DNA of 64,000 nt from Saccharibacillus sp. CPCC 101409 (GTDB lineage Bacteria > Bacillota > Bacilli > Paenibacillales > Paenibacillaceae). Below, in pieces: positions 28,929 to 36,908 of this stretch (positions are counted from its first letter, which is position 1; each line of letters starts with the position of its first letter). Below the pieces are notes generated by a model that did not search any database, had not been told where the DNA came from, and saw only the letters and a program-made list of their open reading frames with translations. The position numbers and the translations under genes are program-made. The DNA is taken from assembly GCF_030518235.1 (NCBI RefSeq), contig NZ_JAULSA010000006.1, positions 296,667 through 360,666 on the forward strand, given 5' to 3'.

Positions 28929-29561
28929 TCACCCCTGCACTTCCCGCTCCGCATCCGGCTCGTGCCGATAGCGTCCCAAGTCGATCCGGCCGCTCAGGCC
29001 GAATTCGACGCCTTCGGCTTCCAGCCGATCGCGCTGCTCGCTGCCGCCGCCGTTCTCGTCCAGCGCGATCTCGCCGCGGATATTGACGACCCGCTGCCAC
29101 GGCAGGCCGTATTTGCCGCTCAGCGTATGCAGGATGCGCACGACCTGCCGCGCGCCGCGCGGACTGCCGGCCGCCGCAGCCACCTGGCCGTAGCTCATCA
29201 CCCGGCCTTCGGGGATGGCGCGGATCACCTCGATCACGCTCCGGGTAAACGGAGCCAGATCGCTCCATTCTTTTTCCGCCGCCGCTCCGGCATCTGTCAT
29301 GCCCGCCGCTCCGGCGCCTGCCGTTCCCGCGATCGTTTCCGCCGCCCGCTCGGTCCCTGCGGCTTCTTCCGCCGCTTCCGCTATCGCGCCGGAATTCACC
29401 GCCGTCGTCTCCCGCTTCGCGCCTGAACCTGCGGCTTCTTCCGCCGCTTCCAGCTCTTTCAACAGCTCCCGATCGAATTCTTCCCTCAGCTTTTCAATCT
29501 CCCGCTTGTTCCTGCCGTCCCGGGTTTCGCTGCTGCTTCCAACCTTCCTGACATCCTTCAT
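28929..29561 (-). CDS. Alkyltransferase-like (ATL) DNA-binding protein
   Basis: 210 residues. The last 100 are an MGMT-type DNA-binding domain: FTRSVIEVIRAIPEGRVMSYGQVAAAAGSPRGARQVVRIL, then LPWQRVVNIRGEIAL. The active-site PCHRV of methyltransferases reads PWQRV here, so Trp replaces the acceptor Cys; ATL proteins of this kind bind O6-alkylguanine and flag it for nucleotide excision repair. The first 110 residues are a low-complexity Ala/Glu/Gly-rich extension not found in small ATLs. The ATG overlaps the ytxJ stop (ATGA type), so the two form an operon. Confidence 0.85.
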   Translation of the reverse strand: MKDVRKVGSSSETRDGRNKREIEKLREEFDRELLKELEAAEEAAGSGAKRETTAVNSGAIAEAAEEAAGTERAAETIAGTAGAGAAGMTDAGAAAEKEWSDLAPFTRSVIEVIRAIPEGRVMSYGQVAAAAGSPRGARQVVRILHTLSGKYGLPWQRVVNIRGEIALDENGGGSEQRDRLEAEGVEFGLSGRIDLGRYRHEPDAEREVQG

Positions 29562-29917
29562 TCCTTCGCAATCCTTTCGTTGACCTGCTGCTCGATCCGC
29601 TCGTACGTTACGTCCCAGTGGGAAGCGTTCCACAGCGCCTCGCCGCCTCGAATCAGCAGGATCTGAGGCGACTCGTGCTTGATGCCGAGATTATCCGCGA
29701 TCAGATTCGATACCGGGCGGGACTCGATCACTTTGACCAGCACGCAGACGATCGGGCGTTTCGGTTTGCGGGTGTAAACGCTGAATTCTTTGAACGCCGC
29801 TCCGCTGATCGGGCAGGACGTGCTGTGCTTGAGCAGCAGCACCGGCTGTTCGTCCGAGCCTTCCAGCAGCTGCGTCCATTCCGAAGCCGAAGTGATTTCG
29901 CGGTAATTGGGTTTCAT
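29558..29917 (-). CDS. ytxJ: Bacilliredoxin-like protein YtxJ
   Basis: 119 residues with a thioredoxin fold: VLLLKHSTSCPISGAAFKEF, active-site Cys at residue 35 followed by Pro (monothiol TCPIS type), then VIESRPVSNLIADNLGIKHESPQILLIRGG, containing the cis-Pro. YtxJ proteins remove bacillithiol from proteins, which places the host in the bacillithiol-making Firmicutes. GGAGC-type site before the ATG. A TATAAT -10 on minus lies near 29957. Confidence 0.9.
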   Translation of the reverse strand: MKPNYREITSASEWTQLLEGSDEQPVLLLKHSTSCPISGAAFKEFSVYTRKPKRPIVCVLVKVIESRPVSNLIADNLGIKHESPQILLIRGGEALWNASHWDVTYERIEQQVNERIAKE

Positions 29918-30038
29918 CGGTGCACGCTCCTTTCGGATGATAAAGCTTCTGTTCTTATTATACCCGTTTTGTCCGGCGGAGCGTGTTATGATAGAACCAT
30001 ACATGTACAATCGGACAACCAGCGGGAGGGGGATCACC

Positions 30039-30923
30039 ATGTTAATCAAAATGCGCAGCGTCATTCTGGCCGCCGCCGCGGCCGGACTGCTGCTGACGAA
30101 CGCCGCGCCGGTCCGGGCGTTCTCCGATCTGACCGACGCCAAGCAGGCGGAAATCGTGCAGTCGCTCCAGGACAAAGGATTGATCCAGGGCGTGACCACC
30201 AACAAATTTGCGCCGAACAACAAACTGACGAACGCGCAGGCTGTGCAACTGATTGTGAACGCGATCGATCTGGATTCGGTCAAAAAGAAAAACAACGCGC
30301 CGGCCTGGTACGCTTCCGTGCCCGCCAACGCCTGGTACGCTTCAACGCTGAAGACCGCGCTGGAGCGGGGCGTTACGATCGACGGAGACTGGAACGCGGG
30401 CGGCAATCCGACGCGCGAACAGTTCGCCAAGCTGCTGTACCTCGGTCTGCTGCAAAAAGGCAACTACGCCAAAGTGACCAAATACGCGACGATCGCCGAT
30501 GCCAAGCAGATCGCTTCCAAGAACCGGATGGCGATCGAGTACCTGCTGCTGACCAAGATCGCTTCACTGGACAAGAACAAAAAGTTCCGTCCGACGGCCG
30601 CGATCACGCGCATCGAAGCGGCGGAAATGATCTACGGCGCCGAACGCATGGTCAACAAAAGCTACGCTTCTTCCGGTAAAGGAACCGTGACCTACAAAGT
30701 CGAAAACGTCGATCCCAAGTACAACAAAGTCACGCTGACCCGCTCCAATCTGCCGGGAACCGGCTACGGGCTCAAGATCAACAAAGTGGAATTCGTGTCC
30801 GATACGGACGCGGTCATTACGTATACCCTGACCTCGCCCGCCGCATCCGGCACTTCCTACCCGGCGAGCGACTATATTTTCGTGCCGGTCGTTTATGATA
30901 TTACGGTGAAAGAAAACGGTTGA
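30039..30923 (+). CDS. Exported protein with S-layer homology (SLH) domains
   Basis: 294 residues with a signal peptide (MLIKMRSVILAAAAAGLLLTNAAPVRA, cleavage near residue 27). Three SLH-like repeats follow: FSDLTDAKQAEIVQSLQDKGLIQGVTTNKFAPNNKLTNAQAVQLI, a degenerate second around WYASTLKTALERGVTIDGDWNAGGNPTREQFAKLL, and a third ending KFRPTAAITRIEAAEMIYGAE. SLH triplets bind pyruvylated cell-wall polymers. The last 75 residues are a beta-rich domain of unknown role. GGGAGGGGG precedes the ATG. An extended -10 (TGTTATGAT) lies near 29985. Confidence 0.85.
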   Translation: MLIKMRSVILAAAAAGLLLTNAAPVRAFSDLTDAKQAEIVQSLQDKGLIQGVTTNKFAPNNKLTNAQAVQLIVNAIDLDSVKKKNNAPAWYASVPANAWYASTLKTALERGVTIDGDWNAGGNPTREQFAKLLYLGLLQKGNYAKVTKYATIADAKQIASKNRMAIEYLLLTKIASLDKNKKFRPTAAITRIEAAEMIYGAERMVNKSYASSGKGTVTYKVENVDPKYNKVTLTRSNLPGTGYGLKINKVEFVSDTDAVITYTLTSPAASGTSYPASDYIFVPVVYDITVKENG

Positions 30924-31055
30924 GCGGTTATCAAACAGAGTCGGCCGGCACGATGCGGTGAGCGAGCAGTTGTTTGTCGCGGTGTCCGGCGAAGGTTGGG
31001 TCGGCGGCGATCGCGGTCGAAGAAGGGAAGCTTGAAAGACACTATTGAATCGATT

Positions 31056-31086
31056 GAAAAAGGGTCCGCGCCGCGGGCTCTTTTTC
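31056..31086 (+). terminator. Terminator after the SLH gene
   Basis: AAAAAGGGTCCGCG pairs with CGCGGGCTCTTTTT in the 312-base gap between the SLH and permease genes, 130 bases after the SLH stop. Confidence 0.7.
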
Positions 31087-31123
31087 ATTTGTCTTTAATG
31101 CGTAAACAACCTGAAAATAAAGC

Positions 31124-31153
31124 TTGACGATTTGCTGAAACAGCGGATATACT
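31124..31153 (+). promoter_or_regulatory. Sigma-A promoter of the ABC-2 permease
   Basis: TTGACG at 31124-31129, an 18-base gap and TATACT at 31148-31153. Confidence 0.75.
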
Positions 31154-31165
31154 TCAAAAGTAAGA

Positions 31166-31185
31166 TTTAAAACAAATGTTTTAAA
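31166..31185. promoter_or_regulatory. Palindromic operator over the transcription start
   Basis: TTTAAAACA-AA-TGTTTTAAA: a perfect 9+9 inverted repeat with a 2-base centre, starting 12 bases after the -10 hexamer. The size and place suit a dimeric TetR-family repressor, and a TetR gene lies 1.3 kb downstream behind the permease. A related half-site GGGTTTAAG follows at about 31189. Confidence 0.65.
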
Positions 31186-31235
31186 CGTGGGTTTAAGTAA
31201 CTCCGCGAATGCGGATTCGGGAAAAGGAGAACGAA

Positions 31236-32393
31236 ATGAGTCAAGTGTTTAAAGCGTTTCTGAAGCTGCCTACGACGCGCGTGGGCATTATTACCGCCGT
31301 GCTGTTCCAGCTGATTTTTACCGTGGTCTGGATGACCGGTTATCAGGGGATTACGGACCGGATCGACCGGCTGAACGTCGCGATCGTCAACGAGGACGAA
31401 GTCATGGGCGCCGCGATCGTGAAGAATTTGCAGGAGAATCTGCCCGTCGGCGTGCAGACCGGCATGAGCCTGGCCGAAGCGCAGGATATGCTGCAAAGCC
31501 GCGATGTGCAGATGATCGTCGAGATTCCGGCGGACTTCACGTCCGCGGCGCAGTCGCAGGAACCGGCGAAGATCAACTATTTGATCAATGAATCCAATCC
31601 GGTCACGATCAAGAACATGATGACCTCGATCGCCGACAATATCACCGCAACCGTGAATAAACAGGCGGTGACCAACGGCCTCGCGGGCATTCTGTCCTCG
31701 CAGGCGAAGCTGCCGGAAGGCCAGGCGCAGAGCGCCGCCGCGGTCGTGTCGCAGCGTGTCGTTTCGAACGTGGAGTCCGTCAATACCGTGCAGGGCATGA
31801 ACAACCAGATGGTGCCGATGATGATGGTGCTGGCTTCCTATGTCGGCGCGATGATCATGGGGCAGAACTTCCAGATCTCGTCGAAAGCGCTCGGCGCGAG
31901 GTTTGGACGCTGGCCGCGCATGGCGGTCCGGCTGATCGTCACGGCGGCTTCGTCGGTGATCGTGTCGCTGGTCGGCACGTCGCTCGTCGCGGCGTTCGGC
32001 GGACAGATGGCGCACGGCTTCCTGGCGCTGTGGGGCTTCCAGGCCCTGTTCCTGCTAACCTTCATGTTTGTGGCCCAGATGTTCCTGTTCGTCTTCGATA
32101 TGGGCGGCATGCTGTTCAATATCGTGGTGCTGTCCGTACAGCTCGTTTCGTCCGGCGCGATGATGCCGCGAGAACTGCTGCCCGACTTCTATCACTCGCT
32201 CGGGGTAATCTTCCCGGCGACGTACGCGGTCGAAGGGCTGATGAACACGCTGTTCGGGGGCCCGGGCATCGGCGCCGACGCGGCCGGCCTGCTGATTATT
32301 CTCGTCGTTTCGCTGGCTTTGATCGTCGTCTCGACCGCGCTGCGCCGGGACAAAGCTCCGGTTCCTCCCGTTGTGGCGGCGGCCGAAGCTTGA
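31236..32393 (+). CDS. ABC-2/YhgE-Pip-like membrane permease
   Basis: 385 residues. TM1 (residues 17-35) is followed by a roughly 180-residue outside domain with the YhgE-type start LNVAIVNEDEVMGAAIVKNLQENLPVG, then five C-terminal TM helices including a GGMLFNIVVLSVQLVSSGAMMPRELLP segment typical of ABC-2 permeases. No ATPase is adjacent. Relatives export drugs or assist type VII-like secretion; the substrate is unknown. ATG at 31236 with AAAAGGAG seven bases before. Probably repressed by the downstream TetR protein through the 31166 operator. Confidence 0.8.
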   Translation: MSQVFKAFLKLPTTRVGIITAVLFQLIFTVVWMTGYQGITDRIDRLNVAIVNEDEVMGAAIVKNLQENLPVGVQTGMSLAEAQDMLQSRDVQMIVEIPADFTSAAQSQEPAKINYLINESNPVTIKNMMTSIADNITATVNKQAVTNGLAGILSSQAKLPEGQAQSAAAVVSQRVVSNVESVNTVQGMNNQMVPMMMVLASYVGAMIMGQNFQISSKALGARFGRWPRMAVRLIVTAASSVIVSLVGTSLVAAFGGQMAHGFLALWGFQALFLLTFMFVAQMFLFVFDMGGMLFNIVVLSVQLVSSGAMMPRELLPDFYHSLGVIFPATYAVEGLMNTLFGGPGIGADAAGLLIILVVSLALIVVSTALRRDKAPVPPVVAAAEA

Positions 32394-32450
32394 TGGTATG
32401 ATGGACGTATAAGCCATAGGATCGGACAGCATCGGCAATAGCAAACGAGG

Positions 32451-32480
32451 AAAGGCCGCCGCGGATGCGGCGGCCTTTTG
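32451..32480 (+). terminator. Terminator between permease and TetR gene
   Basis: AAAGGCCGCCGC-GGAT-GCGGCGGCCTTTTG, 58 bases past the permease stop. Read-through would be needed for co-transcription of the regulator. Confidence 0.75.
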
Positions 32481-32503
32481 TCATCAAGCGGAAGGTGGGG
32501 GCG

Positions 32504-33154
32504 ATGGTCAGGGAAGAGGAACATGTCAAGACGAGAATTCTGTACGCGGCCAAAAAGCTGATCGCGCAAAAAGGCTTCGAAGCGACGACGGTAAGGGAAA
32601 TCTGCCGCGAAGCGGACGCGAACTTGTCGCTGGTATCTTACTATTACGGCGGTAAAGAACATGTATTCGAAGCGCTGCTGGACGCGTTTATCCCGATGGG
32701 CGAGATTATCGATCGGCTGCGCGCGCTGAAATTGGAACCGGTTGCGGGCGTTTGTTCGCTTACGCGGGAGATCGTGCGTTTTCGGGCGGCCGATCCGGAG
32801 ATTTCGCAGATCATCCATCAGGAGATGACCCGGCGGACGCCGCGGACCGGCATGATGCAGCAGCGTAAGCTGCTGATCTGGCGGTTGATGCGGGAGTATA
32901 TGGAAGAAGGCGGCCGGCAGAACTTGTTCCGGTTTCGCTCGCTCGACGCGGTATGCGTGTACGTAGCGGGCAGTATTCTGTTCGGCGGCTTCGGCACGAG
33001 TTTTGAGCCGGTGCTGGAAAGCGAACCGCCGGATGTCGAGACGCAGGTGAGCGATGTGCTGTGTTATATCCTCGGCGGCCTGGGTTACGGCGGAGAACCG
33101 GAGTTTACGCCGGAAAGAATCTGGCCGGCGCACGAACCGGGAGCACGGAGCTGA
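32504..33154 (+). CDS. TetR/AcrR-family regulator
   Basis: 216 residues. HTH at residues 9-55: VKTRILYAAKKLIAQKGFEATTVREICREADANLSLVSYYYGGKEHVFEALLDAF, a standard TetR recognition helix ending SYYYGGKE. The ligand domain carries a CecR-like FRAADPEISQIIHQEMTRRTPRTGMM. It is likely the repressor of the upstream permease. I chose ATG 32504, after GGAAGGTGGGGG; an upstream in-frame start lies inside the terminator. Confidence 0.88.
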   Translation: MVREEEHVKTRILYAAKKLIAQKGFEATTVREICREADANLSLVSYYYGGKEHVFEALLDAFIPMGEIIDRLRALKLEPVAGVCSLTREIVRFRAADPEISQIIHQEMTRRTPRTGMMQQRKLLIWRLMREYMEEGGRQNLFRFRSLDAVCVYVAGSILFGGFGTSFEPVLESEPPDVETQVSDVLCYILGGLGYGGEPEFTPERIWPAHEPGARS

Positions 33155-33289
33155 ACGCAAGCCGCGACCGGCGAGGGCTTTTGCAATCCGCAAATCGTGA
33201 TACAATCGGGAGAGCAAGCAGCGGTAAACATAAACGGCCGGTCGGCGGGACATACGACGATGCGGCCGGTCGAAAAGGAGCGAGAACGC

Positions 33290-33949
33290 TTGGGAATTAA
33301 AGGAGAACGCGAAGAAATCCGGCTGCCTTCCCACTGGGGGGAAGCCGTGCATACGCTGCACGGAAACGGATCGGATACGCTGGTCGTGCTGCTGCCGGGG
33401 CAAAATTATTCCTGCGCGCGGCCGGTGCTGCATATTGCGCGCCGGGCGGCGCTGGAAGCCGGACTGGATGTGCTGGAGATCGAATACGGGTACTTCGGAG
33501 CGCACCGGGCTTTGGAGCGCGATCAGGTTCCGGTCGTCATGCGCGAATCCGCCGAGGCGGTGCAGAAGGTACAGAGCGGCTACAAGCGGATCGTGCTGGT
33601 CGGCAAAAGTCTGGGCAGTATCGCGGTGGGCGAAGTGTCCGCTGCTCTGGAGCGTTCACGCGGATTGGACGAACTGCGGCATCTGTACCTGACGCCGATC
33701 TCGCTGACGCTGCCGCATATCGAGCGAACGGGCGGAACCGTCGTGTACGGAACCGAAGATCCCGCGTTCGGCCCGGATGAAACGTCGCGGCTGGCGGATA
33801 TATCCGGCGTGTCCGACGTCCGGACGGTAAGAGTGGAAGGCGCGAATCACGGATTGGAAACGGCCGACCTGCCCGGCTCGATCGACATACTCAAGCGATT
33901 GGCCGAGGTGTACACGGACTTTCTCGAAGAAGCCGCCGGGCGTGACTGA
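33290..33949 (+). CDS. Alpha/beta hydrolase
   Basis: 219 residues. VLVGKSLGS has the nucleophile Ser at about 107, VVYGTEDPAFG gives the acid, and VEGANHGLE gives the His, completing the triad. It resembles small KANL3/Tex30-like or dienelactone hydrolase-like enzymes; the substrate is unknown. The TTG at 33290 has AAAGGAG nine bases upstream and is preferred to earlier in-frame starts. Confidence 0.82.
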   Translation: MGIKGEREEIRLPSHWGEAVHTLHGNGSDTLVVLLPGQNYSCARPVLHIARRAALEAGLDVLEIEYGYFGAHRALERDQVPVVMRESAEAVQKVQSGYKRIVLVGKSLGSIAVGEVSAALERSRGLDELRHLYLTPISLTLPHIERTGGTVVYGTEDPAFGPDETSRLADISGVSDVRTVRVEGANHGLETADLPGSIDILKRLAEVYTDFLEEAAGRD

Positions 33950-34017
33950 ACACGATCGTTCGCGCCGCCCGCATCGGCAGGTCCGCCGGAGAATCGATAA
34001 GGAGTGAACGAAACCTC

Positions 34018-34620
34018 ATGAATCTGCCGCAGGAAAGCTTCGGCTGGCTGGGCGGCGGCGCGCTGCCGTGGATTGCGCTCGGAGCGGCTTTGCTGCTGAT
34101 TCTGGTCGCGCTGCGGCTGGCGGCGCTGCGCCGCCGGCGTATCCGCCGCCAGCTCGATCCCAAGCGCATCACCCTCAAAGACATCGACGGCATGCTGGAC
34201 GGATCGGACTTCGAGCGGTATCTGCACCGGCTGTTCACCGAACTCGGCTATGAGGATGTGTACAAAACGAATACGAGCGGCGACTTCGGAGCCGATCTGG
34301 TATTCGAAGACCGCTACGGCGCGCGCACGGTGCTCCAGGCCAAACGCTATTCGGTAAGCAATCCGGTCGGGCTGTCGGCGGTGCAGGAAGTATACGGGTC
34401 GATGCGGGTGTACGGCGCGCAGCGCGCGATCGTGCTGACGTCCGGCCGCTACACCGGCGCCTGCCGCAAGCTCGCCGCTTACAACGGCGTGACCCTGCTC
34501 GACCGCGACGATCTCGAAGAGATGATCGCGGCGTTCAAAGCGCGGCGCCCGGAAGAAGCGATGGAGCTGATCGAGAGCGAGCCGGAAGAAGCCCCGCGCG
34601 TGCTGGAGCCGAAAAGTTAA
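34018..34620 (+). CDS. Membrane-anchored Mrr-like restriction endonuclease
   Basis: 200 residues. A hydrophobic helix at residues 17-38 is followed by an Arg-rich stop, then an Mrr catalytic domain: SDFERYLHRLFTELGYEDVYKTNTSGDFGADLVFEDRYGARTVLQAKRY, with Glu66, Asp93, Gln107 and Lys109 as the Mrr-type catalytic set. Membrane-tethered Mrr proteins are common in Firmicutes; their target (often modified or foreign DNA) is not known here. TAAGGAGTG precedes the ATG by 11 bases. Confidence 0.88.
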   Translation: MNLPQESFGWLGGGALPWIALGAALLLILVALRLAALRRRRIRRQLDPKRITLKDIDGMLDGSDFERYLHRLFTELGYEDVYKTNTSGDFGADLVFEDRYGARTVLQAKRYSVSNPVGLSAVQEVYGSMRVYGAQRAIVLTSGRYTGACRKLAAYNGVTLLDRDDLEEMIAAFKARRPEEAMELIESEPEEAPRVLEPKS

Positions 34621-34714
34621 GCGGACCCGAAACGAAGGCGAGCCGAGCGTCCCCGTGAAGAAAAGTTTATAAATCCCTGCCGGTGACTTGTCTCAAATAA
34701 ACGATCGGTTTCGC

Positions 34715-34759
34715 CCGTCTGAGAATTTGTATCTGACCCGTGTACAAATTCTCAGACGG
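34715..34759. repeat. 17-bp perfect inverted repeat
   Basis: CCGTCTGAGAATTTGTA and TACAAATTCTCAGACGG around an 11-base loop. No U-run, so it is not a classic terminator. Part of the roughly 1-kb gene-free interval 34621-35636, which holds only repeats and hairpins. Confidence 0.7.
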
Positions 34760-34799
34760 ATTCGCACCCAAACCGCGTGAGAATCGGCCGAAGGAAATC

Positions 34800-34995
34800 C
34801 TGCGTATGTGCATCATTTTTCAAAGAAATCACGCGAAATGAACCGATTGTTGCGTACGTGCATCATTTTCGCCCCGATACCGGCCCGAAGCCGTTTTTCG
34901 TACGTAAATGATGCACTCCTGCAATATTTTGCGTGAAATCGGCTTTGAATGCTCAGAATGATGCATCCCTGCAACATTCCGCGCGAACTCGACGC
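34800..34995. repeat. Cluster of direct and inverted GCATCATTT repeats
   Basis: TGCGTATGTGCATCATTTTTC (from 34801) recurs as TGCGTACGTGCATCATTTTCG (from 34851). Two inverted copies follow: AAATGATGCACTCCTGCAATA (34908) and GAATGATGCATCCCTGCAACA (34958), each continuing into TT-GCG-GAA. All four share a roughly 50-base period. No protein is evident. Confidence 0.6.
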
Positions 34996-35081
34996 CTGAT
35001 CCCCCAAAATGATCTCTTTTGCGCAGTCTTGCAAGCTTACGCGAACCCAAACCGGGCACAAAACCTAACAGCCTCAGCAGC

Positions 35082-35119
35082 AGAAGCCGCCGATCCCCGA
35101 TCGGAGCCGGCTTCTTTTT
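35082..35119 (+). terminator. Terminator-like hairpin
   Basis: AGAAGCCGCCGATCCCCGA pairs imperfectly with TCGGAGCCGGCTTCT, followed by TTTTTG. It stands 460 bases past the Mrr gene with no nearer gene end on plus. Confidence 0.6.
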
Positions 35120-35225
35120 GTTGCAAGCTTAATCCGCCCGCGTCCGCTCTGACACGATTTAGACACAATTTTTTAAGCAAGTCCTAAACTCCACTTAATC
35201 CGCCTTTATGTTTTCCGGCCTATAT

Positions 35226-35574
35226 TTAGGGCGTATCTTAAAACTTACTGAAGTGCATCTTTACCTGCCTTTTCGCCCTCTAATGAATCGTACCTAAAGC
35301 GTGTACGCTTCATTCAACGAATGAACCGTACTTAAAGCGTGTACGCTTCATTCAACGGCCGCGTCACTTTCCCTTGACGTGCCCCGGCACGCCTTCGGAA
35401 AAGTTCCTTGCACAGTCGCTTGTCTCACTCCTATAGTAGGCTTTCGTTCGTTTGAATGGCACACGGCTTAGGTGCGATTCAAACGGGCGAAACCGAACAT
35501 CGATTTGAGACAAGTCGCGGAGAACGAAAATTCAGTCAAATCTGCTTCCTTCGAAGTTTTAAGACACGCCTTAG
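35226..35574. repeat. MITE-like palindromic element, copy A (expanded)
   Basis: Terminal inverted repeats of 21 bases: TTAGGGCGTATCTTAAAACTT at the left and, read inward on the complement, CTAAGGCGTGTCTTAAAACTT at the right. The internal blocks GTGCATCTTTA, CTGCCTTTTCGCCCTC, GCGTCACTTTCCCTTGACGTG, CCCCGGCACGCCTTCG and GAACGAAAATTCAG are shared with copy B at 50968. Copy A has two additions: a tandem pair of 38-base units (each with AAAGCGTGTACGCTTCATTC) at about 35282-35357, and a roughly 100-base nested hairpin (TTGTCTCA...TGAGACAA) at 35419-35520. No open frame for a transposase. Confidence 0.75.
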
Positions 35575-35636
35575 AACAGTTTTGAGGTTCGTCAAGCGGA
35601 CCGGAGCTACATAGAAGACGGAAAGGATGAAGTGGA

Positions 35637-36908
35637 GTGCTCGAAGTAAAGCAGGTGAGCAAAAGATACGACGGCGGGCGCGGCGTGCAGAATATCGATT
35701 TTTCGATGCAGCGCGGGGAGATCGTCGGGTTTCTCGGGCCGAATGGCGCGGGCAAGACGACCACGATGCGCATGATTACCGGTTATCTGTACCCGACGGA
35801 AGGAACGATCACGGTCGACGGGTTGTCGGTGCACGACGAAGCGCGCAGGGCGCGGGCCAAGATCGGGTATCTGCCGGAAACGCCGCCTTTGTACCCGGAT
35901 TTGACGGTGGAGGCGTATTTGAAGTTTGTCGCGAAGCTGCGCGGCGTGCCGGCGAGGGAGCAGAAGCTGCGCATCGCGGAAATGGTGTCGAGGCTCGGCT
36001 TGAACGGGCGCGAGAAGCAGTCGGTGCGGCATTTGTCCAAAGGCTACAAGCAGCGGCTGGGATTGGCGCAGGCGATTATCCATCAGCCGGATCTGCTTGT
36101 GCTCGACGAGCCGACATCCGGCCTCGACCCGAGCCAGATTATCGAGATCCGCAGCCTGATCCGCGAGCTGGGCGAGAACCATACGGTGCTGCTGAGCACG
36201 CATATCCTGCAGGAAGTCGGCGCGCTGTGCGACCGGGTGCTGATTATCAACCGCGGCGAGCTGGTGATGGACGGAGCGCCGGACGAGATCGGGAAAAGGA
36301 TGGAAAGCCGCTTCGCGGTCTCGCTCGAAGTGCGCGGCGAACGCCGGCGCGTCGAGAGAGTGCTGGGCGATTGGGCGAGCGCGCGCGGCATCTCCGCCGA
36401 GATCCACCGGGATGCCGAAGGGCGCGAAGCGGAGCCGGTGGAAGCCGGTCGCGTTTTGCCGCAGGATGATAACGTTTCCGCGGCGCTTGAACCCGAGCTT
36501 GAACAAAGCGTGCCCGAACAAACGGCGCCTGACGAAACCTCGTCCGTACCGCGGCCGGTACAAGCTGAGCAGCCGGTTCAATCCGCAAGCGTCGTTCCCG
36601 CGAATTCCGCCGTTCCCGCCGACCCTGCGTCTTCCGCAGACGGCAGCGTCCGCGCTCTGCTGACGGCGGACGGCCATGAAGACTTCCGCGTCGAGCTGTT
36701 CCGCCTGTTGGCCGAAGCCGATCTGCCGATCCTGGAGCTGCACAAAGAAAATCTGACGCTGGAAGATGTATTCCTCAAGCTGACGGCGGACAACGCCGGG
36801 TCGTCCCCGGTCGAATCCGAAGCCGAAACCGCCGCGGAAGACTTTTCCGTCGAAGCCGTTTCCCCCGAATCGCCGGACCAAACCGATGACGGAGGTGAGC
36901 GGCGATGA
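35637..36908 (+). CDS. ABC transporter ATPase (GldA/CcmA-like)
   Basis: 423 residues. Walker A GPNGAGKTTTMRM, signature LSKGYKQRLGLAQAI, Walker B LLVLDEPTSGLDP and switch LLSTHIL are all present in the first 215. The C-terminal region is unusual: a proline/alanine/glutamate-rich insert (about residues 275-345) splits the usual regulatory domain, which resumes at DFRVELFRLLAEADLPILELHKENLTLEDVFLKLT, and a second acidic tail follows. First gene of a four-gene operon with permease, GldG-like and DUF4340 proteins. GTG start with AAAGGATG. Confidence 0.9.
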   Translation: MLEVKQVSKRYDGGRGVQNIDFSMQRGEIVGFLGPNGAGKTTTMRMITGYLYPTEGTITVDGLSVHDEARRARAKIGYLPETPPLYPDLTVEAYLKFVAKLRGVPAREQKLRIAEMVSRLGLNGREKQSVRHLSKGYKQRLGLAQAIIHQPDLLVLDEPTSGLDPSQIIEIRSLIRELGENHTVLLSTHILQEVGALCDRVLIINRGELVMDGAPDEIGKRMESRFAVSLEVRGERRRVERVLGDWASARGISAEIHRDAEGREAEPVEAGRVLPQDDNVSAALEPELEQSVPEQTAPDETSSVPRPVQAEQPVQSASVVPANSAVPADPASSADGSVRALLTADGHEDFRVELFRLLAEADLPILELHKENLTLEDVFLKLTADNAGSSPVESEAETAAEDFSVEAVSPESPDQTDDGGERR

